NCBI GenBank assembly: GCA_937128505.1 | Contig: CAKZMM010000027.1 | Location: forward strand, 1 to 64,000 | Reading direction: 5' to 3' | DNA length: 64,000 nucleotides | From: an uncultured Thermogutta sp. | GTDB lineage: Bacteria; Planctomycetota; Planctomycetia; Pirellulales; Thermoguttaceae | Shown here: in pieces, positions 35,132 to 43,494 of the stretch | Position numbering within the stretch: the stretch's first letter is position 1 | Layout of the letters: every line of letters starts with the position of its first letter | Translations under genes and position numbers: made by a program | The notes under the pieces: model-generated | Told to the model about the DNA's origin: nothing | Database searches by the model: none | What the model saw: only the letters and a program-made list of their open reading frames with translations

Positions 35132-36103
35132 ATGGAACGGGTGATTTTAGGAGCCTCTGGTTTACGCGTGTCGCCTATTGCCTTCGGCACCTGGCAGCTT
35201 AGCAAACGTTATTGGGGCCCCCAATGCAAAGAAGACATCATTCAGGCGATTTGGACGGCTTTCGATCACGGGGTCAACCTGTTCGATACTGCCGAGGCTT
35301 ATGGCGACGGTTATGCAGAGAGTGTCTTAGGGGAGGCCCTTCGGCAGTTGCCCCGCGACGAAGTCGTCATTGCCACGAAAGTTTTTAAACGCTTTAGTGA
35401 AGATGGGCGAGGCTGCCCGGATTTGACGGCTGACGAAATCTTGCGGCGATGTGAAGGGTCGCTGCGACGCTTAGGGGCAGATCGGATCGACATCTACCTA
35501 CTGCATTTTTTCGATCCGCTGACCCCGCTTGACGAGACGGCGGCAGCCATGGAGCGGCTTATCCGCGAGGGGAAAGTCCGGGCCATCGGGTTGAGCAACC
35601 ATACGGTGGAGCAAATTCGCGCACAACGGCGGTTTGCGTCATACTCGGTGATTGAGCCATTCTATAGCCTTATCGATCCTCGGGCTGAAGACGATCTTCT
35701 CCCCTATTGCCAGGCTGAGGGGCTCGGGGTGATGATCTACTCGCCGATGCACATGGGCTTACTTTCGGGCAAGTACGAGGGTTGCGAACAATTTGACGAC
35801 TTGCGGCGGCATCATCCCGACTTCCAAGGAGCCCGATTTGCCCAACTTTGCCGACAGGTGCAATCGCTGCAACCGATCGCCGAGCGGTACGAAATGAGCA
35901 TCTACCAGCTTGTGCTGACCGCTACCTTGATGCATCCGGGCATTCATGTGGCCATATGCGGGATCAAAAACCCCGTGCAAATCATGGAAGCGGCGGCGGT
36001 CATGGGCCGTAAGATCCGGCGGGAAGACTACTTCGCTATTCGACGGGCAGTAGCCGGCATCCCGGCCCGAAAGCCGGCCGATGCCGCGGGGGTTCGAAGC
36101 TGA
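35132..36103 (+). CDS. Aldo/keto reductase
   Basis: 323 residues with a TIM-barrel NADPH-dependent reductase fold. The catalytic tetrad is visible: Asp and Tyr in FDTAEAYGDGYAE, Lys in IATKVF and His in IYLLHFFDP. The nucleotide-binding end carries IYSPMHMGLLSGKY and, later, AICGIKNPVQIMEAA. It is closest to the YajO/voltage-gated-potassium-channel-beta-like branch. The substrate is unknown. The frame stays open for 106 codons upstream into the VWA gene, but homology begins at the ATG at 35132, which has AGGGA immediately upstream. It is on the same strand as the VWA gene, 242 bases downstream. Confidence 0.9.
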   Translation: MERVILGASGLRVSPIAFGTWQLSKRYWGPQCKEDIIQAIWTAFDHGVNLFDTAEAYGDGYAESVLGEALRQLPRDEVVIATKVFKRFSEDGRGCPDLTADEILRRCEGSLRRLGADRIDIYLLHFFDPLTPLDETAAAMERLIREGKVRAIGLSNHTVEQIRAQRRFASYSVIEPFYSLIDPRAEDDLLPYCQAEGLGVMIYSPMHMGLLSGKYEGCEQFDDLRRHHPDFQGARFAQLCRQVQSLQPIAERYEMSIYQLVLTATLMHPGIHVAICGIKNPVQIMEAAAVMGRKIRREDYFAIRRAVAGIPARKPADAAGVRS

Positions 36104-37218
36104 GTGATACCGTTAGATCTGCGGTAGATCTCTTCGGGCACGCTGTGCGAACCCTAGAGACAGACTTGCGACTTAGACCTAGGACCGCAGAAAGCAGAAA
36201 GACGGCTTTTTTAAAAAGGGGAGTCGAAAAAAAGAGAATTTGAAGATCACTATTGCGAACGGCAATCAAACCGCATCAATTAGATCTATTTGTTAATGAT
36301 TCAGTGTTTTTTTGAAAGGGGGCTCACACAAGCTGGTTAGCTAGCAGCTATCGAAATAAACGATAGTAAGTTCATTTTTGCCATGAACTTGCTTTGAGTA
36401 ACGGGGTACAAAAACTCCTTTGCTCCGGTAGTACAAAGGCTCCCAAAAGAGTTAAATTAGCATTAAAGGTTAAATTAGCACCAAAAAATTGGCTTTCAAA
36501 GGAATTGAAAACTTACAACGATTGCAAGAGCGGGCAAGAAGCCGCGCCACCAGCTTCGGAGGGCTTGGTTTTCAGGCTTTCTTAAAGTACATTACTGGGT
36601 CAATGACCGGCCCACAAAACGCGGGATTAAAATGAGCGAAACCCGTGCTAGGAAAAGCGGAATTTATTAATAAATTAATGAAAATGACTTAATGAAATGG
36701 AGAGCCCCTGAGTTCGGAAACGGGGCTTCCCAGGGAATTGAAGTCGGCTTCGCGCGGTTGGGAAGCCCCCGGGTGCGGGGAAGGAGTGATCCGCTTCTTC
36801 GTAGCCGTCCACCGCCGAAAGTGGTTTTGTTTCAGTCCCTTCAAGGCATTTCTGGAGCAATTTGACGCGGAGAGAGAAGATTCAAGTCCAGCTCGAGGTT
36901 GAACAGGAGAAGCAAGGGATAAACGGCTTAAATCCACGGAAAAAAACTTTGAAAATGGGGACTTTGGGTTCCAACGAGATTTTTCATGTCTGTTTGAAAA
37001 TGGGTGAATATCAATGGGTTAAGGATCTTTCCTGGTAAATCAGCTCAACACCTCAAATTAGCTACCATTCTTGCAAACATAGTTTTCATACTTGGTGGTT
37101 TTGCAATACTTGTCGTGATTTCGGCTGATCAGTTTTGATTCCAAACATGTAAAATTACCAGATGGATAGTTTTCGAGTACAAAGAAGGCTGCGCACGCAG
37201 CACAATGCTCGCTGGACC
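36104..37218. other. 1.1 kb AT-richer non-coding stretch
   Basis: No gene is supported. It contains a short direct repeat TAGATCTNCGG (about 36113-36137), the 18-bp repeat at 36451-36486 and a clearly lower GC content than the flanking genes. It ends at a tRNA gene. Confidence 0.4.
36451..36486. repeat. 18-bp tandem duplication
   Basis: GTTAAATTAGCATTAAAG is followed directly by GTTAAATTAGCACCAAAA; the first twelve bases are identical. Confidence 0.7.
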
Positions 37219-37293
37219 CGGGGCGTAGCTCAGCCTGGCTAGAGCGCTTGGTTCGGGACCAAGAGGTCGCTGGTTCAAATCCAGTCGCCCCGA
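37219..37293 (+). tRNA. tRNA-Pro (anticodon CGG)
   Basis: It folds as a full cloverleaf. Acceptor CGGGGCG pairs with CGCCCCG. The D arm lies within TAGCTCAGCCTGGCTAGAGC. The anticodon arm is CTTGG-TTCGGGA-CCAAG, with CGG at positions 34-36. The T arm is GCTGG-TTCAAAT-CCAGT. The discriminator is A at 37293. CCA is not encoded and would be added post-transcriptionally. The gene is solitary in a 2 kb gene-poor region. Confidence 0.95.
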
Positions 37294-38175
37294 CTTAAAG
37301 CTCGTACTGCCTCGACCGGGGATATCGGGAGGCTCTCGCTGGCGGTGGCTAATTGGTAGTCAGTCTTTCCTCGGTTGGAACCGCGTACGAAACGCTCTTG
37401 GCGTCTCGTTTCTTTTGTCGGCGTTTCACTCGGTAAAATTGGTGCCTTAGAGCCTCAACCGAAGCCTTCGACTCTTTTCCGCTCAAAAGTCGCTCCGTCT
37501 GGGTCCTAGCCAAGCCGAGAAGCAGTCCACACCCTCCGGTGTTCCGCAACCCTTGCGGCTTCCGGAACCAATTTGCTGCCTAATCCCACGGCCAAAACTC
37601 TCTGCGGTCACTGCACCTTTCTCCTTATAACCTTCTTGCAGACCACCTTTCCACGCTTTGGGGTCCCACCTGAAAAGGCTATGGCGAGAGGAAAACCCCG
37701 CTTTTCAGTGCTCCAAGGAGACGGCACTCAATTCGACACGCAATAGCCCTGGCTCTTGCGTCCGGGCAAAACCCGACGGCGATAAAGCGAAATCGCCTCA
37801 ACCTGAAGGGATTTGAAAAAAGCGAATTTGAGAAGCGGAAAAGGCATTCAGAAACGGAGAAAATTTTGTAACTCCCTCGGCTACAACAAGGCTAACAGGC
37901 CCTTCTCAGCGGTAAGCCCCGCCCCGTTGTGAATGAAAAGATTTTAATTCCTTCTGAGATTTTAATTCCTTCTGAGTGGTAGCTATAAGCTAAAGGTGTG
38001 TATTGGCTAGATGTTGGCGAGCCCGCCCGGTAGCCTGAATTTCCCGAAAGCATTCACGGCAGCGCGCAAATGCAACGGGTATTATTCCCTCTTAATTTCG
38101 ACAAAGACGGTCCTTAACGGCATTTTGCAAGCCCCAAAAGAACCGCTCGCTTTCCGAACGGTAGCACGAACGTTT
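37294..38175. other. Non-coding stretch downstream of tRNA-Pro
   Basis: It holds the perfect 18-bp duplication at 37939-37974. I see no integrase, no repeat of the tRNA 3' end and no convincing gene. The minus-strand frame at 37349-37549 has no motif. Confidence 0.4.
37939..37974. repeat. 18-bp perfect tandem duplication
   Basis: AGATTTTAATTCCTTCTG occurs twice in succession without mismatch, in non-coding DNA about 200 bases before the broken gene. Confidence 0.9.
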
Positions 38176-39365
38176 GTGATACCCGTCGTTTCGGCGGAGG
38201 TCGAATCCACGCAGTTAGTTTCTATCCTATTGGGGTTTGTGTTGGCCATTTGCGGCAGGACGGCCTTCTGCCCAGAAACAGAAGTTAGCTCCACCATCTC
38301 CGTGGATGGTTGGGCCCGAGTCATTGAAGATGACCGCTCGATCAAGATCGAGACCGATAAGTTGGAGGCTGTAATCCCCAAGAATCGTCCCAAGCATTGG
38401 ATCACCGGTATTGAAAGCGGTCCTTTCTGGATAAGGCGACCGGCTTCCCGGAAGTAGGCGACGGTCTAATGGTGGTGGACTGGTTGATGGAACCAGGAAG
38501 CAACGAAGCGTATGCCGATCAGCTCGTGGCTCCTCAGGCGAAGGGAGTTGTCCGGTATACCTGGTACGAAAACGAAACGGATCCAAATCGCCGCCATGAT
38601 GCGCTGATGGCTCACGGTAGCAGTCATCGGAAGCCAATCGTCGAAGGGCCTCAACTATGCCACCGCATAAAGCCGGTGTAGCCCGAGGTCATCTGCGGTA
38701 AGGACTTCGTGGTGGTCAGGACAACCTATTGCTTCGAGTATGCTGCCCCCGGTCGAAAACCCGGTAGTCGGTGGACGCAATTAGTCATTTTTCCGAAAGG
38801 GGAGCGATTTTTTCTTCTGATGGACCAAATCGAGACGGTCAATGATTCTCCAGAAATGTTCCTACGGAACGACACTGCTGGTTGCATCCGGCACAATCAA
38901 GGCGATACTTTCAGCGAAATTTACTTGAGTTACCTCAGCGGGCCAAAAGGAATCCGCATCCCCGCTCGGGACTTTTTCGAACCGTTCCCGCCCGATCTGA
39001 AGTTCAATTACCGGCGGGACACTCACCGGGTACCGGCCCATTTTATTCGCGCTTACCATTTGCGAGATCCTCAAACAGGAAAAGAGGGGCCCTGGCTTGC
39101 CGGCATGACGCTGGAGCCTTCGGTGGTATACGAGGGTTGGTGTAAATAGCGGCCCGGCGGGATTATTGTTATGATTGAAGAAATCCATGGTAAGCCCGTT
39201 AAAGCGGGGGACCGCTTCGGTGCGGCTCACTTGGTGGGTTTTTTCGACAGCATCGAGGAGATGCACACCGTCTACCAGCGATACAAAGAGCACACAGGAT
39301 TAGTGGTGGACGAAAACGGCTGGCGTCTGGTCCCGCGATTGGAGCAGCATTATTGCACCTTTTAG
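38176..39365 (+). pseudogene. Broken secreted-protein gene upstream of a sulfatase
   Basis: One protein can be read across four fragments. A hydrophobic lead (LVSILLGFVLAICG) and SVDGWARVIEDDRSIKIETD lie in one frame up to about 38415. There the frame shifts by one base into FLDKATGFREVGDGLMVVDW. TAG at 38679 and TAG at 39147 then interrupt an otherwise continuous frame through VVVRTTYCFEYA, GERFFLLMDQIETVNDSPEMFLRND and MIEEIHGKPVKAGDRFG to 39365. With one frameshift and two nonsense codons, it is surely inactive unless suppressed. The protein has no family that I recognise; length would have been ~390 residues. The start is uncertain. Position suggests a former partner of the adjacent sulfatase in polysaccharide use. 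Confidence 0.75.
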
Positions 39366-39402
39366 CGAAGGAAAGGCGCAGCCTTAAGTCGCAATCGTTC
39401 GT

Positions 39403-39416
39403 ATAAGTTAACTTAT
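39403..39416. promoter_or_regulatory. 14-bp perfect palindrome before the sulfatase gene
   Basis: ATAAGTTAACTTAT is a perfect palindrome ending 27 bases before the likely GTG start at 39444. Position and symmetry suit a dimeric repressor or activator site. No regulator gene lies nearby. Confidence 0.4.
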
Positions 39417-39443
39417 GAGTTGCTTGAAGGGAGAAGCTCGGGT

Positions 39444-41111
39444 GTGATCCGTAACTTGTGGTTTTGGGGTTTTTTCGCTTTTTCTGCTAGTCTCTTAGGG
39501 GCTCTATGCGAGGTCGGTCTCGGCGACCAGTCGCCCCTGGCGGAACAGCACCGTCGTCCCAATATCGTAATCATCTTGGCTGACGATTTGGGCTACTCAG
39601 ACCTGGGATGCTACGGTGGCGAGATTGCCACTCCGCACTTAGACCGTTTGGCTCAAGGCGGGCTGCGTTTTACCCAGGCTTACAACTCGGCTCGGTGCTG
39701 GCCATCGCGTGCAGCCATTATGACGGGGTATTACCCCCAGCAGGTTCGCCGCGACACGGTACCGGGGGTACAAAGCGGCGGCAGGGGAGTGCGCCCGCCG
39801 TGGGCAGCCTTGCTTTCGGAAGTTTTGCGAGAAGAGGGATACCGCTGTTATCATTCGGGTAAATGGCATATCGATGGTTCGCCCTTAGCCGGCGGCTTTG
39901 ATCACAGTTATGTCCTAAATGATCATGACCGGTTCTTTACGCCGCGAAATCACTTGGAAGATGATAAGCCACTCCCTCCTGCGAAGCCGGAAGACAATTT
40001 TCACGTCACGACCGCCATTGGCCGCTATGCCATCAAGTATCTGGAGGAACATGCCCGGGAGTTTAGCGACCGTCCTTTTTTTCTGTATCTGTGTTTCACT
40101 GCCCCGCATTTTCCGTTGCAAGCCCCGCAGGAGGTGATTGCGCGATATGTGGAGCGGTACCGCGTGGGTTGGAACGCTATTCAAAGTAGTCGGGGCAAAC
40201 GGCTGCGCGAATGGGGATTGGCCAACCATGATCCGCCGCCGATGGAGCTTCAGCTTGGTCCCCCGTATCACTTTCCGGAGGCTTTGAAGATTCTCGGACC
40301 GGCGGAAGTGAACCGCCCATTGCCGTGGGATCAATTGACACCCGAACAACAGGCCTTCCAGACGGTAAAGATGGCGATCCATGCGGCGATGGTCGAGCTG
40401 ATGGATCAGGCAATTGGCGAGCTGGTCGAGCATTTGGAAAAAATGAAGGCCTTGGAAAATACATTGATCCTCTTTGCCTCGGATAACGGGGCGAGTGCGG
40501 AAATCATGGTCCGCGGCGATGGTCACGACCCATCGGCACCCCCGGGCAGTGGCCGGACATTCCTCTGTTTGGGACCTGGTTGGTCTAGCGCCGCCAACAC
40601 CCCCTTTCGACGGCACAAAGTCTGGGTCCACGAGGGGGGAATTGCCACACCCTTGATCGTCCACTGGCCTGCCCGCATTAAATCGGCCGGGGAGCTTCGG
40701 CATACGTCGGTTCATTTCGTGGATGTGTTCCCTACGGTGCTTGACGTGCTGGGGGTGAGCGTCCCCCACCAATGGAAAGGCAAACCAAGGCCTCCCTTGC
40801 CGGGAAAAAGCTTCGCTTCGCTTTTCGAGCAGGATGGGACCATCTCGCACGATTACCTCTGGTTTCTGCACGAGAGGCATCGGGCGATCCGCGTCGGGGA
40901 TTGGAAGCTGGTGGCAGCCCGGGACGATCCGTGGGAGCTTTACAATCTCGCGGAGGATCGAGGTGAAACGCGCAATCTGGCAGACCGGCACCCCGAAAAG
41001 CTTCAGGAGCTCGAAGCGTTATGGAACCAGCTTTGGACGCAGTTTCAGGAAGACGCGACGCGGGACCTACCGGGCGGCTTAGATGCCGGGAAGCCGCGAT
41101 CCAATCGTTGA
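39444..41111 (+). CDS. Secreted type I sulfatase
   Basis: 555 residues. A signal peptide (IRNLWFWGFFAFSASLLGALC) is followed by the alkaline-phosphatase-superfamily sulfatase fold. The N-terminal metal site is ADDLGYSDLGCYGG, and the formylglycine motif is CWPSRAAIMTG, with Cys85 the residue to be oxidised. YHSGKWH and a C-terminal DNGAS complete the active site. It should remove sulfate esters from a polysaccharide in the periplasm or outside the cell. The GTG at 39444 was chosen because GAAGGGAG lies about 9 bases upstream and the signal peptide starts there. An in-frame TTG at 39420 is less likely. No sulfatase-maturating enzyme is in the window. Confidence 0.92.
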   Translation: MIRNLWFWGFFAFSASLLGALCEVGLGDQSPLAEQHRRPNIVIILADDLGYSDLGCYGGEIATPHLDRLAQGGLRFTQAYNSARCWPSRAAIMTGYYPQQVRRDTVPGVQSGGRGVRPPWAALLSEVLREEGYRCYHSGKWHIDGSPLAGGFDHSYVLNDHDRFFTPRNHLEDDKPLPPAKPEDNFHVTTAIGRYAIKYLEEHAREFSDRPFFLYLCFTAPHFPLQAPQEVIARYVERYRVGWNAIQSSRGKRLREWGLANHDPPPMELQLGPPYHFPEALKILGPAEVNRPLPWDQLTPEQQAFQTVKMAIHAAMVELMDQAIGELVEHLEKMKALENTLILFASDNGASAEIMVRGDGHDPSAPPGSGRTFLCLGPGWSSAANTPFRRHKVWVHEGGIATPLIVHWPARIKSAGELRHTSVHFVDVFPTVLDVLGVSVPHQWKGKPRPPLPGKSFASLFEQDGTISHDYLWFLHERHRAIRVGDWKLVAARDDPWELYNLAEDRGETRNLADRHPEKLQELEALWNQLWTQFQEDATRDLPGGLDAGKPRSNR

Positions 41112-41166
41112 GGATCCATCCAGGAAATCGTCGCTTTTGCCCCAAAGTTTTGCCCGATTTAAGACC

Positions 41167-41220
41167 TGCCTAGGGAAAGTTATCCGATTCATGACGTTGC
41201 CTGCGGGAAAGTTATATCGA
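41167..41220. repeat. Degenerate direct repeat, ~32-bp period
   Basis: TGCCTAGGGAAAGTTATC and, 32 bases on, TGCCTGCGGGAAAGTTATATC are related; the shared core is GGGAAAGTTAT. It lies between the sulfatase and the next small gene. Confidence 0.45.
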
Positions 41221-41257
41221 GTGTTTTGCTGCACCTTTCATTGGCACATTCCAAACC

Positions 41258-41887
41258 ATGGGTAGCAAATCCAGACAAGAAATGCTGTGCGGCATCGTTC
41301 TAACCCTTCTGCTACTTATTGGTTTTCCGGGCGAAATTTCCGGAGCTGATGGACCCGGCGGGTTCAATACCGTTTCGCTCGGGAGTGCTCAAGCTCAGGT
41401 GGCAGGCGGGGACCGTCAAGCCGCAACCGGATTATCGGGCAACAGAGAGGGGGGCGAAATCCCCGGCGAATCTTCCACCGGCTTGGACCTCATTAGTGCC
41501 CAAGCAGGAAGCGTGCTGCTTTCGCCCCAGCCGAAACAAGTCCGCTGGCTTACCACATCATGCCGGTTGCCTGCTTGCCCGAGCGTTGGAGCTAGGTCTC
41601 TGGAGGACCTTTTTCTCGGTCGATTATTAGCCGCTGAACTGGGACGACTTCACCGGCTCGATGCCGCTGTTGTGGTCCTGGATGCAAGGGATATGCCCAA
41701 AAGCGAAAACACAACCGCAAAGTCGCAGGTGATGATTCTTCGCCTAATGCGGGCCGACACTCCGGAGGCTCAAACTTTGCTCAAAAGTGTGCAGTCGTGG
41801 GCACAATGGCCGCCGCCCCGAAATGCCGCGGAATCTGCACTAGACTTGGAACCCCAATCCACCCGCCATGTCAGAACTAACGGGTGA
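41258..41887 (+). CDS. Secreted protein of unknown function
   Basis: 209 residues. A clear signal peptide (MLCGIVLTLLLLIGFPGEISGA) is followed by a Gly-rich, low-complexity segment to about 90 and then a compact region with hydrophobic stretches (EDLFLGRLLAAELGRLHRL, then AAVVVLDA). I recognise no family. The ribosome binding site is poor. The gene stops 38 bases before the convergent end of the second sulfatase gene. It could be a truncated remnant like its neighbours, so coding status is moderately sure only. Confidence 0.5.
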   Translation: MGSKSRQEMLCGIVLTLLLLIGFPGEISGADGPGGFNTVSLGSAQAQVAGGDRQAATGLSGNREGGEIPGESSTGLDLISAQAGSVLLSPQPKQVRWLTTSCRLPACPSVGARSLEDLFLGRLLAAELGRLHRLDAAVVVLDARDMPKSENTTAKSQVMILRLMRADTPEAQTLLKSVQSWAQWPPPRNAAESALDLEPQSTRHVRTNG

Positions 41888-41925
41888 TCAAAGCTCGCGG
41901 GATTGCGGGGAAAGGAAACTTTGCC

Positions 41926-43449
41926 TTACCGAATTTTTGGGTCGGGCAATTGCTTTTGAATCCCCTCGTCCAGAGGCATGCGATCGGGCATGGCTCCGGT
42001 GGCTTCCAGCAGCCGCCGGAGTTCGACTTCCAATTCAACGACTTTGGACTGATACCACGGATCGTCGATCAGGTTCCGCAGTTCCAGTGGATCATCTCGC
42101 AGATTATAAAGCTCGGCCTTATGGCGATCTGGCCCCCCATCTCCATGCGGATAGCGCACGTATTTCCACTGAGGAGTTCGAACCGCTCGAACGTTCGGTG
42201 TATACGGAAACTGCTTCTCGTAGTTATACCAATAGAGAAAACTCTTCCGCCAATCCGGATCGGGCTGGCCCGATGCCAACTTCTTGAACGATCGACCATG
42301 GGTCCTCGGCAGGGGATCCACGCCGCAAATATCCAGGATACTCGGCGCCAAATCTACCGTAAGCACCATCTGCTCAACAACGCGGGGTTGTTCCGGCGGC
42401 GTAAGCCCGGGATACCGGATCACCAGCGGAATTCGGATGCTGGGTTCATGTGCCGTACGTTTGTCCACCATGCCGTGTTCGCCGAGCAAAAGACCGTTAT
42501 CCGACGTGAAGATGATCAGTGTGCGATCCATTTGTCCCCTCTGCCGCAAATACTCCACCAGGTGGCCTACGCTTTCGTCCACCGAAAGGATCGTACCCCA
42601 ATAGGCGCGAACCATACGGGCAAAAGCCTCCGCCCCTTGAAGGGAACGATCGGGCCAATTCTCCCGGTAACCGAAGATCGGCCCATAGATGCCGTGCCAA
42701 GTATCGAGTCGGTCCTGATACCAACGCGGCTTATCCGCCAGCATGAAAGCACTAAGTGGATAAGGCACGTGAATATAGTCGAAGGCGTGCTGATACTTCG
42801 GCTCCGGTTCATAGAAACTATGCGGGGCTTTGTGGCCGAGGATCAACGCCCAAGGCTGTTCCGCCGATTGCTCCCCGAGCCATTCCAGGGCGAAGTCGGT
42901 GACCACCGTCGTGTAATATCCTAGAACCACCCGACGCGGCCCTCCGTGAAAGCGGAATTCGGGATCGAAATACCGCCCCTGACCCCTGTGGGTGACAAAC
43001 CAGTCGAAACCCCCACGAACATCATCGTTCTCCTCGCCCATGTGGTATTTCCCGATGTATGCCGTTCGATAACCGGCGGCCTTTAAAGCCTTCGGCCAGG
43101 TGGGAAGTTCCTCGGGATACTCCGTGAAATTGTCCAGCACACCGTGAGCATGCGCATAAAGGCCGGTGAGAATCGATGCCCGGCTTGGTGAGCAAAGCGA
43201 GGTTGTGCAGAAAAAGTGGGGGAAGTAAACACCTTCTCGGCCAAGGCGATCGATATTCGGTGTAACAATGCGAGATTGCGGGTTCAAACTGATGCAATCC
43301 CAACGAAGATCGTCTGTAATGATCATCAGTACATTCGGCCGTACTTTGTCGGCACCGGCACCGAGCACTCCGGCCGTCGGAAAACTTAAAAGGCAAACCC
43401 CGATGCCAAGGAACAAATTTGCAACGCAAGGAAAATCGCGCCTAGTCAT
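41926..43449 (-). CDS. Secreted type I sulfatase (iduronate/arylsulfatase type)
   Basis: 507 residues. A signal peptide is followed by the sulfatase fold with ITDDLRWD (metal site), [11 protein letters not shown] with Cys86 as the formylglycine precursor, and YIGKYHMG. The [12 protein letters not shown] segment and a closing KYVRYPHGD-like subdomain place it nearer to iduronate-2-sulfatase/choline-sulfatase-like enzymes than to the other sulfatase here. It should act outside the cytoplasm on a sulfated glycan. It lies 45 bases downstream of the GH106 gene on the same strand, so the two almost certainly form an operon for a sulfated, rhamnose-containing polysaccharide. Confidence 0.92.
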   Translation of the reverse strand: MTRRDFPCVANLFLGIGVCLLSFPTAGVLGAGADKVRPNVLMIITDDLRWDCISLNPQSRIVTPNIDRLGREGVYFPHFFCTTSLCSPSRASILTGLYAHAHGVLDNFTEYPEELPTWPKALKAAGYRTAYIGKYHMGEENDDVRGGFDWFVTHRGQGRYFDPEFRFHGGPRRVVLGYYTTVVTDFALEWLGEQSAEQPWALILGHKAPHSFYEPEPKYQHAFDYIHVPYPLSAFMLADKPRWYQDRLDTWHGIYGPIFGYRENWPDRSLQGAEAFARMVRAYWGTILSVDESVGHLVEYLRQRGQMDRTLIIFTSDNGLLLGEHGMVDKRTAHEPSIRIPLVIRYPGLTPPEQPRVVEQMVLTVDLAPSILDICGVDPLPRTHGRSFKKLASGQPDPDWRKSFLYWYNYEKQFPYTPNVRAVRTPQWKYVRYPHGDGGPDRHKAELYNLRDDPLELRNLIDDPWYQSKVVELEVELRRLLEATGAMPDRMPLDEGIQKQLPDPKIR

Positions 43450-43494
43450 CGTTTTAGGACCTGTTGAAATGAGCTGAGAAACAACGTCGGAAGC

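Noticed and set aside
37349-37549. Minus-strand 66-codon gene next to the tRNA
   Set aside because: It is Lys/Arg-rich only by chance of frame, with no start signal and no recognised domain.
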